From Actinomycetes bacterium (lineage in GTDB: Bacteria > Actinomycetota > Actinomycetes > Actinomycetales > Cellulomonadaceae), in contig JAJYTJ010000198.1 in NCBI GenBank assembly GCA_021793115.1, positions 1-6,318 of the forward strand: 6,318 bases of DNA, given 5' to 3'. Positions 1-5,890 of this stretch are shown here, one piece after another (position 1 is the first letter of the stretch; each line of letters opens with the position of its first letter). The notes below the pieces were generated by a model, which saw only the letters and a program-made list of their open reading frames with translations, made no database searches and was not told where the DNA came from. The translations under genes were made by a program, and so were the position numbers.

Positions 1-1715
1 AGGGCGCTGCAGGTGCCTTCGACGAGCGACAGCTGGCCGCCCAGCTCGCGCTGGAAGGCGACCGGGAACCACGTGGTGACCGGGACGGCGAGCATCGCGA
101 CCGCCACCAGGGCCGCCGGCACGCGCCAGCGCCACGTGCCGTGCCGCCACGCGGTCGCCACCGCGACCACGGCCAGCAGCACCACGGTCGGCAGCGCGAC
201 GGGCAGCAGCCGCCGCACCGCCCACACCTGGTCCGGCGTGATGGCGGGGGCGACGAGGTAGAGCAGCGAGGCCGCCACGGCCATGGACGCCAGCACGGCC
301 GCCGCGACGTCGCGTCGCGCGGCGATGCGGCGCACCACGACCACCGCACCGACGACGGCCGCGAGCACGGTGGACCAGCCGAGGTACCACGCCAGCCACG
401 TGATGGTCTGCTCGTCGTACGTGCGCGTGCCGTCCAGCGGCAGCCCTTCGGCCTTCTGGAACTCGACGATGGCGGCCGCGGTCGGGCTGCCGGCGACGGC
501 GCCGTGCGCGGTCATCCAGAGCGGACGGGAGACCAGCACGAGGAAGCCGACGACGACGAGCGCCTGTCCCGCCCGGCCCAGGGCCACCAGGTGCCCGGCC
601 AGCAGCCCGCGCACCCGCTCCCGCAGCCGCGAGTCCAGCACCGCCGCGACGACGACCAGCAGCGCCGCGGTGCCGCCGAGCAGCAGCTTCAGCTGGTGGC
701 CGAGGTCGTCCAGGTAGCTCGGCGACAGCATCCACAGGTCGAGGAGGCCGAGCGCCGCCACCACACCGACGGTGCCCAGCGCGACGGCGGCGTACCGGGC
801 CAGGCGTGCCCGCTCGTCGGGCGTGCGCGCCGCGAGCACCACGCAGGCCAGACCGAGCGCCGCGCCGGCGACGACGAGCGCGCCGTCGATCCGCGCGGCG
901 GCCGCCACCCCGACCATCGCCCCGGCGAGCGCGAAGGCACCCCGCGACGGCCGGTCGCGCACCCCGGCCAGCAGCGCGACGCCACCGAACGTCAGCGCCA
1001 GCACCAGCGGCTCGGTGTACGCCGAGCGCGTGAAGGCGAGCATCGGCAGGCACACTGCCACGCCGGCCGCCGCCAGCAGCGCCCACGAGGAGCCGACCAG
1101 CCGGCGTCCGACGGCGTAGACGGCCACGATCGCCACCGCTCCGACCAGGACGTTGGCCCACAGCACCGCCGGCGGTCCGCCCGCCCAGCCGACCGTCGCC
1201 AGCAGCGCGGGCACCGCGCTGTTGCCCTGCGAGAGCAGCGCGCCGCCGTGCACCGTGAAGCCGTCGGTCGCCGCGCTGGCGCCCGCCACCGCCCCCTGGA
1301 GCGCCGAGCCGACGGGGATCCGGGCCGACGGGTGCCCGGTGAGCCACCAGGCCTCGAGCGTGAGGAAGCCGGGGTCGCGCGCCACGACGACGTACTGGCC
1401 GGACGTGGCCACGCCCCACCAGCTCCACGCGCCGACGAGCGCCAGCAGGCCGGCGACCGGTCCGGGCCGGCTGCCCACCGGCGCCCCGGGCACCTGCCGC
1501 CACGTCAGCACCACCAGCAGCACCCAGGCGGGCAGCACCACGACCGGACGGAACTGACCCACCAGCGTGGCGCCCAGCGCGGGCAGCGTCAGGCAGCCGA
1601 GGACGACCGGCAGCCGGTCGGGCAGCTCGACGAGCAGCCGGGTGGGCCAGCGTCCCGGACCGGTCGGGCTCACGCCCACCGGGGGCGTCCCGGGCGCGGC
1701 AGCGACCAGGCCCAC
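1..1715 (-). CDS. GT-C-like multi-spanning membrane protein, 3'-truncated by window edge
   Basis: Reading the minus strand from the GTG at 1715 gives 571 uninterrupted codons to the left edge with no stop, so the C-terminus lies outside. The product is very hydrophobic, with about ten or more apparent membrane segments. After the first helices it carries ARDPGFLTLEAWWLTGHPS (D114 in the position of the acidic residue of the first outer loop of GT-C enzymes), then an NVLVGAVAIVAVYAVGRRL helix and AFTRSAYTEPL (R230, E235). This order resembles ArnT/PMT-type (GT39-like) transferases, which use polyprenyl-phosphate sugars on the outer membrane face. That function is inferred; the family is often annotated only as a membrane protein. 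The start is uncertain: GTG codons at 1727, 1718, 1715 and 1673 (GTGAGCCCG) are all in frame and none has a clear Shine-Dalgarno. It is divergent from the methyltransferase gene. Confidence 0.85.
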   Translation of the reverse strand, partial: MGLVAAAPGTPPVGVSPTGPGRWPTRLLVELPDRLPVVLGCLTLPALGATLVGQFRPVVVLPAWVLLVVLTWRQVPGAPVGSRPGPVAGLLALVGAWSWWGVATSGQYVVVARDPGFLTLEAWWLTGHPSARIPVGSALQGAVAGASAATDGFTVHGGALLSQGNSAVPALLATVGWAGGPPAVLWANVLVGAVAIVAVYAVGRRLVGSSWALLAAAGVAVCLPMLAFTRSAYTEPLVLALTFGGVALLAGVRDRPSRGAFALAGAMVGVAAAARIDGALVVAGAALGLACVVLAARTPDERARLARYAAVALGTVGVVAALGLLDLWMLSPSYLDDLGHQLKLLLGGTAALLVVVAAVLDSRLRERVRGLLAGHLVALGRAGQALVVVGFLVLVSRPLWMTAHGAVAGSPTAAAIVEFQKAEGLPLDGTRTYDEQTITWLAWYLGWSTVLAAVVGAVVVVRRIAARRDVAAAVLASMAVAASLLYLVAPAITPDQVWAVRRLLPVALPTVVLLAVVAVATAWRHGTWRWRVPAALVAVAMLAVPVTTWFPVAFQRELGGQLSLVEGTCSA

Positions 1716-1787
1716 CACGTCGCCCACGCAACCATCGAATCGCCGTTCCCGCCCGCGGATATGACCGACGCCACCCGCGGGGGGTAC

Positions 1788-1851
1788 CGTCCGCCCGGTC
1801 ACGCGGTGGCCGGGCCCCCCACCCGGCCCGTAGCGTCGGGCGGACGTGACC
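1788..1851. repeat. Nested inverted repeats upstream of the methyltransferase
   Basis: The perfect 10-bp inverted repeat CGTCCGCCCG (1788-1797) / CGGGCGGACG (1837-1846) encloses a second one, GGCCGGG (1808-1814) / CCCGGCC (1822-1828), with a 7-nt loop. A further pair, GGTCACG (1797-1803) / CGTGACC (1845-1851), overlaps the outer arms and could form only as an alternative to them. There is no T-run, so it is not a classical terminator. It lies between two divergent genes and could be an operator or a folded 5' leader. Chance pairing in GC-rich DNA is a real alternative. Confidence 0.4.
1831..1836 (+). promoter_or_regulatory. Possible -10 box for the methyltransferase gene
   Basis: TAGCGT fits the actinobacterial TAnnnT -10 pattern and lies 41 nt before the GTG start. 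It would place transcription initiation near 1843, leaving a leader of about 35 nt that contains the AAGGAG ribosome binding site. No TTGACA-like -35 box is visible about 17 nt upstream, where the sequence is GC only. TACCGT at 1785-1790 is a second candidate. Confidence 0.3.
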
Positions 1852-1865
1852 TTACCGCGCCGACG

Positions 1866-1871
1866 AAGGAG
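1866..1871 (+). promoter_or_regulatory. Ribosome binding site of the methyltransferase
   Basis: AAGGAG sits 6 nt before the GTG at 1878. It is the clearest Shine-Dalgarno in the window, and it fixes this GTG as the start although the reading frame stays open far upstream. Confidence 0.85.
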
Positions 1872-1877
1872 ATCCCT

Positions 1878-2627
1878 GTGAGCAGCAGCACCACGCGCCT
1901 GCCCCCGCTGACCTGGTGGGCGACCATGCGCTGGGCCGCGGTCGCACCGCTGCTGCCGTCACGGCGCCCGGCCACGGTCGTCGAGCTCGGCTGCGGCCTG
2001 GGGGCGTTCGGCGCCCGGCTGGCGCGGGCGTACGGCGACTACACCGGTGTCGAGCCGGACCCCGGTTCCGCCGCGGTCGCGCGCGCTCGTGTCGCACCCT
2101 GGTCGGGCCGTGTGGTGCCGGACGACGCCGCGCTGCCGGTGGCGGCGGCGGAGATGCTGTGCGCGTTCGAGGTGCTCGAGCACCTGCCCGACGATGCCGG
2201 CGAGCTGCGGCGCTGGTGCCGGCTGGCGGCGCCGGGCGCGCTCGTCGTGATCTCCGTCCCCGCCGAACCGGAACGGTACGGTCCGTGGGACGAGCGGGTG
2301 GGCCACTACCGGCGCTACACGCGCGAGGGCGTCGCCGCCCTGCTGCGGGCGGCGGGCCTGGAGCCGGTCACGGTCACCCACTACGGCTACCCGTTCGGGT
2401 ACGCCCTGGAAGGCGCCCGCAACGCGGTCGCCCGGCGTGGCGCCTCCGACGTGCACGGCGTGCCGATGACGCGCCGCACCGAGAGCTCCGGGCGGCAGCG
2501 GCAGGCCAGCAACCCCACGATGGGCGTGCTGCGGGCCCAGGTGTCGGCGCCGTTCGTCGCCTGGCAGCGCGGGCACCCGGACCGCGGTCCGGGGATCGTC
2601 GCCAGCGGACGGGTCGCGGGCGCCTGA
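1878..2627 (+). CDS. Class I SAM-dependent methyltransferase (UbiG/Methyltransf_11-like)
   Basis: This 249-residue protein is predicted to transfer a methyl group from S-adenosylmethionine to an unidentified acceptor in the cytoplasm. Motif I is VVELGCGLGAFG (residues 34-45), the ribose-binding acid is E59 in GVEPD, and the post-motif FEVLEHLPDD (97-106) is typical of UbiG-like enzymes. SVP (126-128) and GHYRRYT (142-148) follow. There is no signal peptide or membrane segment. The length is normal for the group, and the C-terminal tail (SAPFVAWQR, then GPGIVASGR) resembles methyltransferases found in actinobacterial glycan clusters, which is from memory. The GTG start is set by the AAGGAG at 1866. 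Its stop lies 3 nt from the stop of the convergent UPF0104 gene. A role in methylating a sugar or lipid-linked intermediate is inferred from its neighbours only. Confidence 0.9.
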   Translation: MSSSTTRLPPLTWWATMRWAAVAPLLPSRRPATVVELGCGLGAFGARLARAYGDYTGVEPDPGSAAVARARVAPWSGRVVPDDAALPVAAAEMLCAFEVLEHLPDDAGELRRWCRLAAPGALVVISVPAEPERYGPWDERVGHYRRYTREGVAALLRAAGLEPVTVTHYGYPFGYALEGARNAVARRGASDVHGVPMTRRTESSGRQRQASNPTMGVLRAQVSAPFVAWQRGHPDRGPGIVASGRVAGA

Positions 2628-2630
2628 CCG

Positions 2631-3557
2631 CTACGTCGGCGAGGCCGCCGACGGCGCCCGGCGGCGCATCAGGTAGCCGGTGCCGGCCATGACGACGTCC
2701 GCGGCCGTCTGCAGCACGCGGGTGAGCAGCACCAGCGCCACGGCGGAACCGGCCGGGAGCGCACCCGCCAGGAGCACGCCGAGGACCAGCTCGCGCGGAC
2801 CGAGCCCCGCAGGCGCGACGACGACGAGGTAGCCGGCCACCCAGGCGATCGCGTAGGCGCCGACGACCGCGAGCAGCGACGGCCGCCCGAGGCCCAGACC
2901 CAGTCCCAGCAGCCACACCTCCAGGCCGACCACGCCCCAGCCGAGCAGCGCCCAGAGCGCGGCGGTCGCCGTCCCCCGGTGCGTCATCGGCTGCTCGAGC
3001 GGCTCGCGGCGCAGCAGCCGCATCGCCCACCCCAGCAACCGGTTGAGCACCGCGGGCGCGAGCAGCAGCAGCGCCGCGGGCAGCGCCAGCCACAGCCAGC
3101 CCCGGCCGGGCAGCGACCGGCCGGCCTGGACGAGCAACGGCACCGCCGCCACGAAGCCCGTGCCGATGCCCACGACCGTGGCGACCGCGATCGCGCTCAC
3201 GGAACGGCGACGCGGGATGTCGCGGTCCATGCCGAGCTCGCTGACCGCCACCAGGTGCCACACGCCCCCCGGCACGTACTTGCCCAGCTGGCTGACGAAG
3301 AACATCTCGAAGGCGGCACGCACCGGCAGCCGCGACCCGAGGTCGGCCAGCACGGCGCGCCAGCTCGCCATGGTGCAGACCAGGTAGACGAGGTTGGCCA
3401 GCACGGCGAGCAGCACGTGGCCGAGCGGCAGGCCGTGCAGCGCGAGCAGGATGCTGTGCCGGTCCCGCACCAGGGCGTAGCCGGCGCCGGCGAGCGCCAC
3501 GACGCCGAAGCCGGTGCGGACCCACCGGGACCGCAGCGCGCCGAGCATCCGCGTCAC
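2631..3557 (-). CDS. UPF0104 / lysylphosphatidylglycerol synthase-like (YbhN/AglD-type) membrane protein
   Basis: This is a 308-residue integral membrane protein with roughly eight hydrophobic segments. Family marks are FFVSQLGKYVPGGVW (residues 86-100), a conserved Lys-x-x-Pro-Gly loop; VAPAGLGPRE (247-256), the usual Pro-Ala-Gly-Leu-Gly-x-x-Glu; and LTRVLQTAAD with R280 near the end. It has only the transmembrane domain of MprF-like proteins, with no aminoacyl-transferase domain, so it is not expected to make lysyl-phosphatidylglycerol. Members near glycosyltransferases are thought to move or handle lipid-linked substrates, and that role here is inference. The start was chosen as GTG 3557, with GTGAGG 5 nt upstream. 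GTG 3599 is in frame (322 residues) but has a poor ribosome binding site, and ATG 3548 is also possible. It is probably cotranscribed with the GT4 and GT2 genes. Confidence 0.88.
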   Translation of the reverse strand: MTRMLGALRSRWVRTGFGVVALAGAGYALVRDRHSILLALHGLPLGHVLLAVLANLVYLVCTMASWRAVLADLGSRLPVRAAFEMFFVSQLGKYVPGGVWHLVAVSELGMDRDIPRRRSVSAIAVATVVGIGTGFVAAVPLLVQAGRSLPGRGWLWLALPAALLLLAPAVLNRLLGWAMRLLRREPLEQPMTHRGTATAALWALLGWGVVGLEVWLLGLGLGLGRPSLLAVVGAYAIAWVAGYLVVVAPAGLGPRELVLGVLLAGALPAGSAVALVLLTRVLQTAADVVMAGTGYLMRRRAPSAASPT

Positions 3558-3631
3558 GCCTGCCTCACCGCTGACCTCCCTCGCCGCCTGCCGCCCCACC
3601 GGCGCGGGATCCGCCGCCTCGGGGTCATCAT
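3554..3631 (-). other. Possible 25-codon arginine-rich leader ORF
   Basis: The minus strand carries ATG ATG ACC CCG and so on to TGA, encoding 25 residues, about a third of them arginine. Its stop TGA (3556-3554) overlaps the GTG start of the UPF0104 gene as GTGA. A shorter version begins at GTG 3568 (MRQA), 6 nt after a perfect GGAGG (3579-3575). Either could couple ribosomes to the UPF0104 start. Arg-rich open frames arise easily in GC-rich DNA, so this may be chance; no function is proposed for the peptide. Confidence 0.2.
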
Positions 3632-3679
3632 GAGGCCGGCGGTCCCATCATGGGGCAGGCCGGGCATCTCATGGGGCCG
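3624..3679. repeat. Three near-repeats spaced about 20 nt between GT4 and UPF0104 genes
   Basis: Related units occur at 3624-3639 (GTCATCATGAGGCCGG), 3643-3661 (core CCCATCATGGGGCAGG) and 3664-3679 (GCATCTCATGGGGCCG). They share a CAT-ATG-(A/G)GG-C core. The ATG triplets on the plus strand begin at 3630, 3650 and 3671, that is 20 and 21 nt apart. The middle unit contains the palindrome CCCATCATGGG. The third unit overlaps the stop codon of the GT4 gene. The spacing is close to two DNA helical turns, which would suit a regulator bound on one face; a local duplication is an alternative. Confidence 0.45.
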
Positions 3680-4817
3680 ACGACGACAACCCCCGGCGCA
3701 GCCGCACGTCCAGGTCCGCCACCACGCGGGGCGCGGCGAACGCCTCGTCGGCCCGGCGGCGCGCCGCGGACCGCAGCGCAGCGAGCCGTTCGTCGTCGGC
3801 CGCGAGCGCGCGCAGCGCACCGGCCAGCGCGGCCGGGTCGCCGGCCGGGACGAGCACCGCGGCGTCCCGCAGCAGGCGGCGCTGCGGCGCCGTGTCGCTC
3901 GTGACGACGGCGCACCCCGCGGCCGCACCCTGGAACACCTTCGTCGGCACCACGGTGGACGCCTTGTCCGTGGTCCCGAAGATGCCGAGGCACACGTCGT
4001 GCGCCGCGACGAGCGCCGGCAGCTCGGCCGCCGCGACCCACGGCAGGCGCCGCACGCCCGGCACCCCCCGCAGCACGGCGTCGACGGCGGCGGCGTCCTG
4101 CCCGTCGCCGACGACCGTCGCGGTGACCGCGCCGCCCAGCGCCCGCAGCGCCTCGGCGATCGTCACGGTGCCCTGCAGCGGCGTGAACAGCCCGAAGAAG
4201 ACCACCGAGAGCGGGCCGTCGCCCCGGGACCGGCGGGCCGCCCGTCCGGCCGCGAACCACCGTTCGTCGGCTCCCACCGGGACCACGACCGTGCGTGCGC
4301 GGACGTGCGACGGCAGCTCCGCGAGGCGCTCGTCGGTGTCGACGACGACGACGTCGGCCCGCCCGAGGGCGAACCGGTCGAGCGCCCGCAGCAACCTCTG
4401 CTTGGCACGGCCGCCGACGCCGCGATCGACCGCGGTGCCGGCGCCGGACACCAGGTAGTCGAGGACCACCGGCGCCGGCCGGGTCAGCAGCCGCACCAGC
4501 CCGACGTCGAGGTGACCGAGGTGACCGACGACCACCGCGTCCGGCGGTCCGGTGCGCACCCGCCGCCGGAGCCGTGGCACGAGCCGCCACCAGGCGCGCC
4601 CGACCGCCACGACCAGGCCCGGCAGCCCGGCGGCGTGCTGCAGCGCCCGCACCCGCCGGGCGGTGTCCACGCCCAGCGGCTCGACGACCTCGTCGACCCG
4701 CCAGCCGCGCGCGGCCATGCCCTCGAGCAGCACGCGGATGCGCGGGTGGGCGTCGGCGTCGTACGTCCCGGCCCCGAGCAGCGTCGGGCCGCGCGTCGGC
4801 CCGGGGGTGTCCGGCAT
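3669..4817 (-). CDS. GT-B glycosyltransferase, family 4-like
   Basis: This 382-residue cytoplasmic protein is predicted to transfer a sugar from an activated nucleotide donor to an unidentified glycan or lipid acceptor. The N-terminal Rossmann domain opens with LLGAGTYDADAHPRI (residues 13-27) and LLEGMAARGW (30-39), typical for this fold. The interdomain junction is VPVGADERWF (179-188). The C-terminal domain has FFGLFTPLQG (207-216), VVGDGQD (235-241), HDVCLGIFG (273-281) and PTKVFQGAAAGCAVVTSD (291-308). In that last motif the usual E-x7-E acids appear as T288 and Q296, an unusual point. Length is normal for the family. The ATG start overlaps the GT2 stop as TGATG and no good Shine-Dalgarno is close, so translational coupling is likely. 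The frame stays open upstream through the GT2 gene, but that part is a shadow. Confidence 0.87.
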   Translation of the reverse strand: MPDTPGPTRGPTLLGAGTYDADAHPRIRVLLEGMAARGWRVDEVVEPLGVDTARRVRALQHAAGLPGLVVAVGRAWWRLVPRLRRRVRTGPPDAVVVGHLGHLDVGLVRLLTRPAPVVLDYLVSGAGTAVDRGVGGRAKQRLLRALDRFALGRADVVVVDTDERLAELPSHVRARTVVVPVGADERWFAAGRAARRSRGDGPLSVVFFGLFTPLQGTVTIAEALRALGGAVTATVVGDGQDAAAVDAVLRGVPGVRRLPWVAAAELPALVAAHDVCLGIFGTTDKASTVVPTKVFQGAAAGCAVVTSDTAPQRRLLRDAAVLVPAGDPAALAGALRALAADDERLAALRSAARRRADEAFAAPRVVADLDVRLRRGLSSSAP

Positions 4818-5761
4818 CACCGGCGGTACTGGATTTCCTTGATCCGCTCCAGCTGCTCCTCGATGAGCGTGCGGTTGGTGCGCTGCAGGTCGGACAGCAC
4901 GCCGAGCGCGAGCGAGAGCAGCGAGGCCACGGCCATGATCGCCCCGAAGATGAGCGACTGGACGTTCCCGGCGCTGCCGTCGCGCGCGATCCACAGCACG
5001 AGGAAGCGGACCATCGGGACGAGCGCCAGCGCCCCGAACACCGCCGCGAGCGTGGTGAAGACGACGTACGGCTTGAACATCACGTAGCTGCGGACGATGG
5101 CCGACCCCGACCGGGTCATGTGCTCGAAGACGTTGTGGAACAGCCGGGACGGACGCGTCGGGGCCTTGGTGTCCACCGGCACGCTCGCGATGCGCAGCCG
5201 CTTGTGCCCGGCCTGGATGATCGTCTCCATGGCGTAGCTGAAGTCGGTGACGATGTTCAGCCGCAGCAGCGACGCCCGCGAGTAGGCGCGGAATCCCGAC
5301 GCGGCGTCCGGGAGGCGGGTGTCCGCCGCGCCGTTGACCACCGCGGTGCCGACGCGCTGCATGAGCTTGTGGAACGGCGAGAAGTGGTCGATCGTCGCGG
5401 TCTGCCGGTCGGCGATGACGATGTCGGCGGTGCCGGCGACGATGGGCGCCACGAGGTCGCCGATCCGCTCCTGCGGGTACTGGTCGTCGCCGTCGGTGTT
5501 CACGACGATGTCGGCGCCGTGCGCGAGCGCGTAGTCGACGCCGTCCCGGAAGGACCGGGCCAGCCCGGCGGTGCGGGTGTGGCGCACCACGTGCTGCACG
5601 CCGCATGCCAGCGCGACCTCGACGGTGCGGTCCGTGGAGCCGTCGTCGATGACGAGCACCTCGATCTCGTCGATCCCGTCGATCATCTCCGGGATCGCCT
5701 TGAGGACGGCCGGAAGCGTCTCCGCCTCGTTGAGGCACGGGATCTGGACAAAGAGCTTCAT
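4817..5761 (-). CDS. Family 2 glycosyltransferase with two C-terminal membrane helices (polyprenyl-phosphate sugar synthase-like)
   Basis: This 314-residue enzyme has a GT-A catalytic domain starting MKLFVQIPCLNEAETL, then VLVIDDGSTD (residues 35-44) for nucleotide-sugar binding, NTDGDDQYP (88-96) holding the metal-binding DxD, DAASGFRAYSR (152-162), DFSYAMETI (173-181) and RPSRL (203-207). Two membrane segments follow, about 232-258 and 269-289, then a charged tail. This is the GtrB/ArnC-like or DPM1-like layout, whose members transfer a sugar from a nucleotide to polyprenyl phosphate on the inner membrane face. The sugar cannot be told. ATG 5761 was chosen because the family begins at MKLF/IPxxNE; ATG 5791 would add ten residues (MTLRVRESAG). 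The open frame continues to about 6310 but is antisense to the DUF2142 gene. It is first in the minus-strand block, followed by the GT4 gene with a one-base overlap. Confidence 0.92.
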   Translation of the reverse strand: MKLFVQIPCLNEAETLPAVLKAIPEMIDGIDEIEVLVIDDGSTDRTVEVALACGVQHVVRHTRTAGLARSFRDGVDYALAHGADIVVNTDGDDQYPQERIGDLVAPIVAGTADIVIADRQTATIDHFSPFHKLMQRVGTAVVNGAADTRLPDAASGFRAYSRASLLRLNIVTDFSYAMETIIQAGHKRLRIASVPVDTKAPTRPSRLFHNVFEHMTRSGSAIVRSYVMFKPYVVFTTLAAVFGALALVPMVRFLVLWIARDGSAGNVQSLIFGAIMAVASLLSLALGVLSDLQRTNRTLIEEQLERIKEIQYRR

Positions 5762-5767
5762 GCCCGC

Positions 5768-5788
5768 ACTCTCACGCACGCGGAGAGT
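5768..5788 (-). promoter_or_regulatory. Short hairpin overlapping the likely GT2 ribosome binding site
   Basis: On the minus strand, ACTCTC (5788-5783) pairs perfectly with GAGAGT (5773-5768) around a 9-nt loop. GAGAG lies 7 nt before the ATG at 5761 and is the best available Shine-Dalgarno, so the stem would cover it. The 6-bp stem is weak, and it would be coding if ATG 5791 is the true start. Confidence 0.3.
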
Positions 5789-5827
5789 CATAGCACGCCG
5801 GCCTGCCCGGGACCTTGGCTGGGCCCC

Positions 5828-5833
5828 TACACT
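5828..5833 (+). promoter_or_regulatory. Possible -10 box for the DUF2142 gene
   Basis: TACACT matches TAnnnT in the 129-nt divergent region between the GT2 and DUF2142 genes, and would give a leader of about 50 nt. No convincing -35 box was found at the usual distance; TTGGCT at 5815-5820 is too close to serve. Confidence 0.3.
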
Positions 5834-5873
5834 CTGCCTGATCTGAGCCGGGCACGGCCAGAGCATCCCCGGT

Positions 5874-5879
5874 GAGGAG
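5874..5879 (+). promoter_or_regulatory. Ribosome binding site of the DUF2142 gene
   Basis: GAGGAG precedes the ATG at 5891 by 11 nt, slightly longer than usual. A TGA at 5873-5875 closes the frame just upstream, so no earlier start is possible. Confidence 0.65.
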
Positions 5880-5890
5880 TACCGCAGCAG

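Noticed and set aside
1808..1828. GC hairpin considered as a terminator
   Set aside because: No U-tract follows on either strand, and it lies between divergent genes where no transcript should end.
141..1877. N-terminal part of an 828-residue plus-strand open frame in phase with the methyltransferase
   Set aside because: It is antisense to a coherent membrane-protein gene and rich in Arg, Gln and His without domains. A clear AAGGAG sets the methyltransferase start at 1878.
2374..3525. 383-residue minus-strand frame overlapping both the UPF0104 and methyltransferase genes
   Set aside because: It is out of frame with the UPF0104 protein, Arg/Ala-rich, and crosses the convergent gene boundary.
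3646..3652. CATCATG units considered as a CRISPR or satellite array
   Set aside because: There are only three imperfect copies about 20 nt apart, with no conserved long repeat or distinct spacers.
2979..5087. 702-residue plus-strand open frame
   Set aside because: It is antisense to the UPF0104, GT4 and GT2 genes, crosses two gene boundaries and their gap, and has only low-complexity His/Gln/Arg-rich composition.
4818..5738. Upstream extension of the GT4 reading frame to 689 residues
   Set aside because: It overlaps the well-supported GT2 gene in another frame and shows no motif. The GT-B fold begins just after the ATG at 4817.
4295..5875. 526-residue plus-strand open frame
   Set aside because: It mirrors the GT4 and GT2 coding strand. 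Its content is Arg/Asp/His-rich and repetitive with no recognisable motif, as expected of an antisense frame in GC-rich DNA.
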